From Methanosarcinales archaeon (lineage in GTDB: Archaea > Halobacteriota > Syntropharchaeia > Alkanophagales > Methanospirareceae), in the NCBI GenBank assembly GCA_025464645.1, contig JAODGF010000106.1, forward strand, positions 1-5,701: DNA of 5,701 nt, in the 5' to 3' direction. Below are positions 1 through 4,657 of this stretch, piece by piece. The position numbers were made by a program, and so were the translations under genes. Position 1 is the first letter of the stretch, and each line of letters begins with the position of its first letter. Under the pieces are notes generated by a model that was not told the origin of the DNA, did no database searches, and saw nothing but the letters and a program-made list of their open reading frames with translations.

Positions 1-299
1 GGAGCTGAGTTCCTTTTCAATCCACTCAATCTCTCCCCCGCCCAGATATTCCATGTGGTCCCAAAAAGCCTGGCTCGTGAGTTTTTCCGGTGCAATCCCC
101 AAGAGGTAGGGAAGAAGGGTTCTTTCATACCATCTTCTTATTCCCCTTTGCTTCTCGGATCTAACGCCCGGTTCAAGGTAATGACGTAGATGGTGCAGCG
201 CCAGCGGCGCAGCGTAGAGATACCTGCGGTGGACTCTGTCTCTTCTTTATCTAATCCGGTAAGTATTTTCCGAAAGTCAAGGTATAAGTTGGGTTTTAT
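1..299 (-). pseudogene. Broken, edge-truncated IS1634/IS4-type transposase (N-terminal part)
   Basis: Reading the minus strand from 246 to 1 gives an open frame containing GIRRWYERTLLPYLLG, then LTSQAFWDHMEYL, then a helix ending IEKELSS. This pattern matches the region ahead of the catalytic domain in IS1634/IS4-like DDE transposases. The upstream piece of the same motif, VITLNRALDPRSKGE, lies in another frame (299-141) that stops at 140-138. Adding one base in the AAAGGGG run (complement of 143-149) joins the two into RALDPRSKRGIRRWYERT, so I infer a single-base deletion. Neither frame has an ATG ahead of the conserved part, and frame 1 is closed by TAA at 249-247, so further decay upstream is likely. 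The catalytic domain would lie beyond the left edge. No terminal inverted repeat was identified. Alternatives are an assembly error in the homopolymer or, less likely, programmed frameshifting. The assignment rests on recalled motifs only. Confidence 0.6.
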
Positions 300-384
300 T
301 CAAGAAGACCACTTTAGTGATCTATCTTCAAAAGAACTTTCAAAAATGCAGTCCTCCTTCTACTCCAAAATAAATTCCAAGCCG

Positions 385-411
385 CTAAACCGCTAACTAT
401 CTAAACCGCTA
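385..411. repeat. 11-bp direct repeat at the tfb stop codon
   Basis: CTAAACCGCTA occurs at 385-395 and again at 401-411, separated by ACTAT. A third partial copy (CCGCTA) sits at 382-387. The right copy includes the tfb stop codon (complement of 409-411). The repeats could be local slippage or scar sequence near the transposase remnant. No function is evident. The wider stretch 300-408 holds no supported gene; a run of five A (342-346, five T on the minus strand) is the only terminator-like element after tfb. Confidence 0.5.
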
Positions 412-1353
412 TAAAAGCACGTCTATCTCTAACTGCTCTGATAATTCTTTATACCGGTTCCGTATCGTAACCTCGGTCACACCCGTAACGTCAGATACTT
501 CCTTCTGTGTGCGATGCTCACCGCTCAAAATCGCAGCGATGTAAATAGCAGCAGCCGCTATCCCTATCGGTCCACGCCCGTTGGTCAGTTCCGCTTCCGT
601 CGCCTTCTTTATTATCTCTATTGCTTTTGACCTAATATCACCGCCCAAATCAAGCAGGGAGCAGAAGCGAGGCACGAAATCAATAGGAGAAGCAGGCGAA
701 ACTTTCAAGTTGAGTTCCCGTAAAAGGAAGCGATATGCCCTACTTATCTCCTTTTGTTCAACTCTTGATATTTCTCTCACCTCTTCCAGTGTGCGTGGTA
801 CACCATACTGTCTACAAGTAATGTATAAGAGAGCAGAAGTAATACCTTCTATGCTTCGACCTCGGATCAAACGTTTCTTCATCGCTTTTCGGTATAACAT
901 AGACGCCGCTTCTCTGATATTTACCGGTAATCGAAGCGCACACGCCATCCGGTCTATTTCAGAAAGTGCAAAAATGAAGCTCCTTTCGGTTGTATTCGCA
1001 ATATGCGTCCGCTGTTGCCATTTCTTTAATCTTTGCCCTTGACTCTGCGAACCCCAGGTGACAACTGTACTCAGCCCTTTATCGTGTATTCGATATGTCA
1101 TCGGTGCTCCGACCCTCGCCCTCCTGGACATCTGTTCAGAATCAAAGGCACGCCACTCAGGACCAAGGTCAACGATGTTTTCCGATATTACCAGCCCGCA
1201 ATCCGCACAAAAAATCTCCGCCTTACCATAATCTCGTACTAAACTCTTAGAGCCGCACTCAGGGCATTCTTTTATCTCTTCTTTACCAGCAGCCTTGTTT
1301 TTCCCTTTCTTCTTATCCCCCTTCTCTTCTTTATCCCTTTTCAGGGCTACCAT
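409..1353 (-). CDS. tfb: Transcription initiation factor B (TFB, archaeal TFIIB homologue)
   Basis: The 314-residue product is the basal factor that binds the TBP-TATA-BRE complex and recruits RNA polymerase. Residues 1-29 are a Lys/Glu/Gly-rich extension. A zinc ribbon follows with cysteines at 30, 33, 49 and 52 (CX2C-X15-CX2C). The B-reader region begins at GPEWRAFD (64-71) and continues through HDKGLST (90-96). Two cyclin-like repeats occupy about 118-205 and 215-300; the first contains RGRSIEG, and the second ends in a helix-turn-helix with TEVTIRNRYKEL that contacts the BRE. Length is usual for the family (about 300-340), so the gene appears complete and functional. Oddity: the linker between HDKGLST and KKWQ (about 97-109) is shorter than in TFBs I recall, such as Pyrococcus TFB. 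The ATG at 1353-1351 has no Shine-Dalgarno sequence but sits about 30 bp after a TATA box, fitting a leaderless mRNA. It may be one of several TFB paralogues. Confidence 0.97.
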   Translation of the reverse strand: MVALKRDKEEKGDKKKGKNKAAGKEEIKECPECGSKSLVRDYGKAEIFCADCGLVISENIVDLGPEWRAFDSEQMSRRARVGAPMTYRIHDKGLSTVVTWGSQSQGQRLKKWQQRTHIANTTERSFIFALSEIDRMACALRLPVNIREAASMLYRKAMKKRLIRGRSIEGITSALLYITCRQYGVPRTLEEVREISRVEQKEISRAYRFLLRELNLKVSPASPIDFVPRFCSLLDLGGDIRSKAIEIIKKATEAELTNGRGPIGIAAAAIYIAAILSGEHRTQKEVSDVTGVTEVTIRNRYKELSEQLEIDVLL

Positions 1354-1378
1354 TTTATGTTTATTTTGTTAAGGTTGG

Positions 1379-1390
1379 GTATATATAAAT
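1379..1390 (-). promoter_or_regulatory. TATA-box promoter for tfb
   Basis: On the minus strand, TTTATATATACC is centred near 1385, about 32 bp ahead of the tfb ATG (1353). With the usual archaeal spacing of about 27 bp, transcription would start near 1358, leaving a leader of about 5 nt. The box overlaps the rnhB stop codon (complement of 1390-1392), so tfb could be transcribed independently of the upstream trxB-rnhB pair. The spacing rule is known for archaea; use of this box is inferred. Confidence 0.6.
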
Positions 1391-2016
1391 TAAAGATTCC
1401 TTTCGACTGTCTTCCAGGAGCGCCTCACGTAAGGCGGAATATCCTCCTTTTCTTTCAGTAATCTCTTCAGGAATTGAATGGTTTTCGGGTCTGCGGGATA
1501 TCCGCTACCTATTTCTACTCCTATCTCCGCCTCGAGCTGCCTTATTGACCTATCTCGATGCACTTTTGCAACTATTGATGCAGCGCTGACCACTGGATAA
1601 CGTTCATCTGCTTTAGATTCAGAAATTATTTCGATTTCCCTTTCTGCTTCTTCCTTATTAAAGCACGATTTTAGATTCGCCGCAAATCTATCCGGATTGA
1701 CATCCGCCGCATCAACAAAAGCCTTATCTGGCTGAAAATGCATAATCACCGCTGAGAAAAGATCAACCATGATCTCATTTAGAGTATGCGTTTTTCTCCC
1801 CTCGTCTATCTCGCTTGCAGTCATCACCACGAGATGAACTTCAGTCGCTTCTTCTATAAGTTTCGCCAGGTATTCTCGCTTCTTTGGACTCAACCGCTTC
1901 GAATCTTTTACCCCAATCTCTTCCAGCCCCTCAAAATTCAAAACCCCTGCAACAAACAAAGACCCTATTACCGGTCCTTTACCTGCTTCATCAATCCCTA
2001 TTTCCCTTAGTTCCAT
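1390..2016 (-). CDS. rnhB: Ribonuclease HII
   Basis: The 208-residue product cleaves the RNA strand of RNA-DNA hybrids and single ribonucleotides embedded in DNA, acting in replication and ribonucleotide excision repair. The signature GIDEAGKGP (residues 7-15) supplies catalytic D9 and E10. KDSKRL is at 37-42. VDAADVN (101-107) supplies the third acid, probably D102, and KADERYPVVSAAS (135-147) supplies D137. SGYPADP (171-177) and the near-terminal RRSWKTV complete the archaeal-type family pattern. All expected active-site residues are present. The protein ends just after that motif, so it lacks the C-terminal tail with a PCNA-binding motif seen in some Thermococcus enzymes. The start ATG lies 11 bp after the trxB stop with no clear ribosome-binding site; I infer co-transcription with trxB. 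Pairing with a redox gene suggests shared expression rather than shared function. Confidence 0.97.
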   Translation of the reverse strand: MELREIGIDEAGKGPVIGSLFVAGVLNFEGLEEIGVKDSKRLSPKKREYLAKLIEEATEVHLVVMTASEIDEGRKTHTLNEIMVDLFSAVIMHFQPDKAFVDAADVNPDRFAANLKSCFNKEEAEREIEIISESKADERYPVVSAASIVAKVHRDRSIRQLEAEIGVEIGSGYPADPKTIQFLKRLLKEKEDIPPYVRRSWKTVERNL

Positions 2017-2027
2017 TTTATTTTCGC

Positions 2028-2951
2028 TTATCTGTTTTCCAGCAGATCATTATATGCAGAGGTAGCAGCGATAGCGCCTTCTGCACATGCAACCACTATC
2101 TGTCTCACGCCTCCTGTTATGTCCCCTGCCGCGTATACCCGCTCGAGGGACGTTCTCTGATTTTTATCCGTGATTATGTAGCCGTTTCTGTCCATTGCTA
2201 TGCCCATTTGCACTGCCAGGTCATTAACAGGTTCTTCGCCGATGGCTATAAACACACCTTCTACTAACAGCTCATCCTCAATTTCCCTATCCTTATCAAA
2301 CCTGACAACGCTTCTCACTTTTTTATCCCCTCTTATCTCTCTCACCACTGAATTCCAGATAATATGCACACCCGCGTGCTCCAGATTTTTTTGTAAATAC
2401 GGTTCTGCCCGAAGCTTCCCCCTCCTATGAACCAGCGTTACTTCACAGCCGATATTTTTCAGATACAAAGCTTCTCTAACTGCTGAGTCTCCACCTCCTA
2501 CCACTAATACGGGCTTATCCCTGAAGAAAAAGCCATCACAGGTGGCACAATAAGATATGCCTCTTCCAAGGAATTCATCCTCACCTTTTACGCCTAACCG
2601 CCTGTGTTTGGTTCCTGTGCTTATCACTGCCGCGCGTGTGAGATAAGAGCCTTTTTCAGTAGAAACCTCCAGATTCTTTACACTCCACTTTATTTTTTCC
2701 ACCTTTTCCAGCTCTCTTATCTCTACATATCCTGACGCTTGTTCTTTCATCTTCTCCGCCAACTCCATTCCCCTCACCTTTTTGAATCCCGGATAGTTCT
2801 CTATCTCAGGCGCCTCATTTGATAATCCACCGCATATCCCCTTCTCGATCACTAATGTTTCCAATCCGCTCCTCACGCCATACATTCCGGCAGTCATCCC
2901 AGCAGGACCTGCACCAACAACAATTAAATCGTAATTTTTCGCTTTTTCCAT
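2028..2951 (-). CDS. trxB: Thioredoxin reductase (FAD/NAD(P)H-dependent)
   Basis: The 307-residue product matches low-molecular-weight thioredoxin reductases, cytosolic flavoproteins that pass electrons from a reduced nucleotide through FAD to a thioredoxin-like protein. An N-terminal FAD Rossmann motif GAGPAG is at 13-18 and IENYPG at 50-55. The redox-active CATC is at residues 135-138. A second nucleotide-binding motif GGGDSA is at 152-157, followed by HRR at 175-177, the pair typical of NADPH-using enzymes. The FAD-binding AAGDI is at 274-278 near the C terminus. Length is normal. The HRR motif argues against the deazaflavin (F420)-dependent variant known from some methanogens, but cofactor choice is inferred. 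A non-canonical extra Cys (C40, in GICGGL) lies near the flavin site. It is the first gene of a probable trxB-rnhB unit. The ATG is about 30 bp downstream of a TATA-like box and lacks a Shine-Dalgarno sequence. Confidence 0.96.
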   Translation of the reverse strand: MEKAKNYDLIVVGAGPAGMTAGMYGVRSGLETLVIEKGICGGLSNEAPEIENYPGFKKVRGMELAEKMKEQASGYVEIRELEKVEKIKWSVKNLEVSTEKGSYLTRAAVISTGTKHRRLGVKGEDEFLGRGISYCATCDGFFFRDKPVLVVGGGDSAVREALYLKNIGCEVTLVHRRGKLRAEPYLQKNLEHAGVHIIWNSVVREIRGDKKVRSVVRFDKDREIEDELLVEGVFIAIGEEPVNDLAVQMGIAMDRNGYIITDKNQRTSLERVYAAGDITGGVRQIVVACAEGAIAATSAYNDLLENR

Positions 2952-2978
2952 TGTATATAAAGTATAGCTTTCCTTCTA

Positions 2979-2988
2979 TTTTTATAAG
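2979..2988 (-). promoter_or_regulatory. TATA-like promoter element for trxB
   Basis: The minus strand reads CTTATAAAAA here, centred near 2983. At about 27 bp spacing, transcription would begin near 2956, giving an almost leaderless trxB mRNA (ATG at 2951). A second A/T-rich motif, TTTATATAC (2953-2961), is too close to the ATG to be the TATA box of this start. Confidence 0.5.
2981..2988 (+). promoter_or_regulatory. TATA-like promoter element for tRNA-Val
   Basis: TTTATAAG on the plus strand would place transcription start near 3011, about 12 nt before the mature tRNA 5' end, leaving a short leader for RNase P. It is the same DNA as the trxB box read in the other direction. The alternative TATAAAAT (3003-3010) lies too close, since it would start transcription inside the tRNA. 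Confidence 0.45.
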
Positions 2989-3022
2989 CATGCTCTTGTA
3001 ATTATAAAATAAAGAACGGTGT

Positions 3023-3095
3023 GGGCCCGTGGTCTAGTTGGAATGACGTCGCCTTGACGAGGCGGAGGTCATGCGTTCGAATCGCATCGGGCCCA
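3023..3095 (+). tRNA. tRNA-Val (anticodon GAC)
   Basis: A full cloverleaf can be folded. The acceptor stem GGGCCCG (3023-3029) pairs with CGGGCCC (3088-3094), with discriminator A at 3095. The D arm has GTC (3032-3034) pairing with GAC (3045-3047) and contains the conserved GG. The anticodon stem TCGCC (3049-3053) pairs with GGCGG (3061-3065) around the loop TTGACGA, placing GAC at 3056-3058. The variable loop is AGGTC, and the T arm ATGCG/CGCAT encloses TTCGAAT. The anticodon reads GUC (Val), and discriminator A fits valine. No intron is present and CCA is not encoded, so it must be added after transcription. Position 37 is G (3059), where valine tRNAs I recall have A. Confidence 0.97.
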
Positions 3096-3102
3096 TTACT
3101 GG

Positions 3103-3912
3103 TTACACGCACTCCACACGCGCCACTTTAACCTGTGTTTCTCCCTTTATTTCTGCTATAAGTGTCATTAACTCCTCCAACTTCGCCACATTACCCTCAG
3201 CGCATATAACGGCAGAACCCTCGCCTTTAGCCACACCACCTGCACCCATGGGAAAAGCATCCTCAGCCCCTAATATTCTCAAAGCTTCTATCTCGGTGAT
3301 TACCTTTCCATGTACTGGCATCAACCCCACGGGCTTACCCACCGATTTAAAGAATCTCTCCTTTCCTACTCGTTTTGCAGCCTCTGTAATAGAATAAGGT
3401 ATTGTCTTCTCAATGCCCACGGGGATGATGAAATTAACGCCTCTCGCCATCACCGTTCCGAGTGCAGAACCTATCGTGCCACCGGTGGGATGTGCCAGGA
3501 ATATGCCTGCGTTTCCCGCAGCATCCAACGCATTTGCTCCCTTTATGAACACATCTTCCGCAGATAACCCCTCTATTGCTTTTTCTATGCTCTCATCGCT
3601 TATCTCGCCATTTTTTATTATCACATCCTTTTCCCGCTCTTCTTTCGCGACAACACAAGTACCTTCCTCCGTTATGACACCCGCTACGTATCTCTGCCTA
3701 TCAATCTTTTTTTCGCTCTTTGCTCCAATATTAGGCAGCTCATTCAGAATCTCCTCGGCTACATAAGCGTTTGTAGTCCCCAGTCCTATTATGATGGTTC
3801 CGTGCTTCAGCGCTCGCTGCACTTCTTCCAGATTCTTTACGCCTTTCGCAATCAGCCTCTTCGATTCCGAAGGCGTAAGCGCAATCAAGATTTTTACCTT
3901 TTCTGTTGCCAT
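3103..3912 (-). CDS. Conserved-looking archaeal protein of unknown function
   Basis: The 269-residue soluble protein starts at ATG 3912-3910. I recall similar proteins in methanogens (a shared LTPSESKRLIAKGV motif at 12-25) but no assigned function. Visible features are a Gly-rich turn after a beta strand (IIIGLGTTNAYVAEE, 40-54), an acidic/basic middle, VFIKGANALD (121-130), a Gly/Thr-rich AHPTGGTIGSALG (140-152), a strand ending in PVGIEK, and a late Gly-rich PMGAGGVAKGEG. The GLGTTNAY and IKGANA motifs recall phosphosugar-binding Rossmann-like folds (ribose-5-phosphate isomerase, LUD and eIF2B-like), an inference only. There is no signal peptide or membrane segment. An in-frame ATG at 3930 would add six residues, and still longer extensions run into the divergent DUF447 gene. 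I prefer 3912 because of the promoter-like DNA just upstream and the start of conserved-looking sequence. It is divergent from DUF447 and ends 7 bp from the convergent tRNA. Confidence 0.85.
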   Translation of the reverse strand: MATEKVKILIALTPSESKRLIAKGVKNLEEVQRALKHGTIIIGLGTTNAYVAEEILNELPNIGAKSEKKIDRQRYVAGVITEEGTCVVAKEEREKDVIIKNGEISDESIEKAIEGLSAEDVFIKGANALDAAGNAGIFLAHPTGGTIGSALGTVMARGVNFIIPVGIEKTIPYSITEAAKRVGKERFFKSVGKPVGLMPVHGKVITEIEALRILGAEDAFPMGAGGVAKGEGSAVICAEGNVAKLEELMTLIAEIKGETQVKVARVECV

Positions 3913-3914
3913 AT

Positions 3915-3926
3915 CTATAATTATAG
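3915..3926. promoter_or_regulatory. Perfect 12-bp palindrome in the divergent intergenic region
   Basis: CTATAATTATAG is its own reverse complement and sits 2 bp upstream of the ATG at 3912, within the 58-bp gap shared with the DUF447 gene. A dimeric regulator could bind here, but A/T-rich palindromes also occur by chance near TATA boxes. It would lie at or just before the predicted start of the minus-strand transcript. Confidence 0.35.
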
Positions 3927-3936
3927 TCATTCCGAG

Positions 3937-3956
3937 AATAAATTCAAAAAATATAA
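3937..3956. promoter_or_regulatory. A/T-rich core promoter zone between divergent genes
   Basis: On the plus strand, AATAAATT (3937-3944) would start transcription near 3967, giving a near-leaderless DUF447 mRNA (ATG at 3971). On the minus strand, either the same element (start near 3913) or TTATATTTTTTG (complement of 3945-3956, start near 3924) could serve the gene beginning at 3912. Neither is a strong consensus box, and no Shine-Dalgarno sequence precedes either ATG. Confidence 0.4.
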
Positions 3957-3970
3957 CAAACAAATCCAAA

Positions 3971-4657
3971 ATGAACCTGAAAGAAGCGGGAATAGACGAG
4001 GGCATCTCGGAAGTAATAGTTACAACGAAGTCAGGGGCTGGAGAGCCTGATGCAGCTCCCATTGGTGTAATAACGGTAACGAACGACGAGAATAAATATT
4101 TTGTAAAGCTATACGAAGGTTCAAGAACGCTTTCTAACGTGCTGGAAACGAACAAATTAGCGGTTAATGTGACTGATGACGCCGTCTTATTTGTGAAAGC
4201 GGCATTTGAACGTCTAAACGAAGTTCATTTCTCCATTTTTCACGGCTTCCCGGTACTAAAAGAAGCGAAATCATGGATAATTTTCGACTGTGCTCTTATC
4301 GAAAAAAGGAGCGGAAATTTTCTCTTTCAACTCACACCCATTGCAGTAAAAATAAACAGAAAAGAGGTGAAAGCGATAAACCGCGGGCTTAATGCCGTGA
4401 TAGAAGCCGCGATCCTCGCAACGAGATACGCCATAACGGAGGATAAGCGCGAAAAGGAGGAAATGAGGAAAAAAATGAAACTTTATGATGCTATTGTCGA
4501 AAAGTGCGGTGGACGTAGAGAGAAAGAGGCTTTTGGCATCCTGCGAGAGAAAAACTGGAATCTATCTCGCATCTCTGCATCCCTGTCTCAGCGGCATGCA
4601 AACGTTCAAGAATCCACCAATCAAAACAGCAATTACTATTGGATAGAAGACCGTTGA
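3971..4657 (+). CDS. DUF447 family protein (predicted FMN-binding split-barrel)
   Basis: The 228-residue protein has the DUF447 pattern I recall: a start of EVIVTTK (14-20), then DAAPIGV (27-33), LYEGSRTLSN (47-56) and VNVTDD (65-70), consistent with a flavin-reductase-like split barrel. A helical C-terminal section follows with NRGLNAVIEAAILATRY and YDAIVEKCGGRREKEA. The family is common in methanogens and related archaea; its reaction is not established, and flavin binding is predicted from fold. I chose ATG 3971 because family similarity begins right there. The longer open frame upstream (from 3791) is antisense to the neighbouring gene and lacks family motifs. There is no Shine-Dalgarno sequence. 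Oddity: family-like sequence ends near residue 195, and the last 31 residues (polar, Asn/Gln/Ser-rich) are encoded entirely within the convergent transporter's 3' end. That tail probably arose by loss of an earlier stop. Confidence 0.88.
   Translation: MNLKEAGIDEGISEVIVTTKSGAGEPDAAPIGVITVTNDENKYFVKLYEGSRTLSNVLETNKLAVNVTDDAVLFVKAAFERLNEVHFSIFHGFPVLKEAKSWIIFDCALIEKRSGNFLFQLTPIAVKINRKEVKAINRGLNAVIEAAILATRYAITEDKREKEEMRKKMKLYDAIVEKCGGRREKEAFGILREKNWNLSRISASLSQRHANVQESTNQNSNYYWIEDR
4550..4554 (-). terminator. Possible T-run terminator after the MFS gene
   Basis: Minus strand TTTTT followed by CTCTC lies 7 bp past the transporter stop codon (4562). Archaeal RNA polymerase commonly terminates at oligo-T without a required hairpin. 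The run is short and sits inside the DUF447 coding region, so this is a weak call. Confidence 0.25.

Noticed and set aside
190..396. 68-residue plus-strand open frame
   Set aside because: It is antisense to the transposase remnant, has biased composition with no recognisable motif, and no promoter is visible.
581..1042. 153-residue plus-strand open frame inside tfb
   Set aside because: It is fully antisense to strongly conserved TFB sequence; its open frame follows from tfb codon usage.
2977..3096. Possible attachment site or integrated element at the tRNA
   Set aside because: No integrase, no repeat of the tRNA 3' end in the window, and housekeeping genes on both sides.
3791..3970. Upstream extension of the DUF447 frame
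   Set aside because: Its 60 residues are antisense to the neighbouring gene's N-terminal region and precede the point where DUF447 similarity starts.
3913..4155. N-terminal extension of the unknown minus-strand gene up to 4155
   Set aside because: The added 81 residues are antisense to conserved DUF447 motifs and cross the promoter zone; a start at 3912 (or at most 3930) is more plausible.
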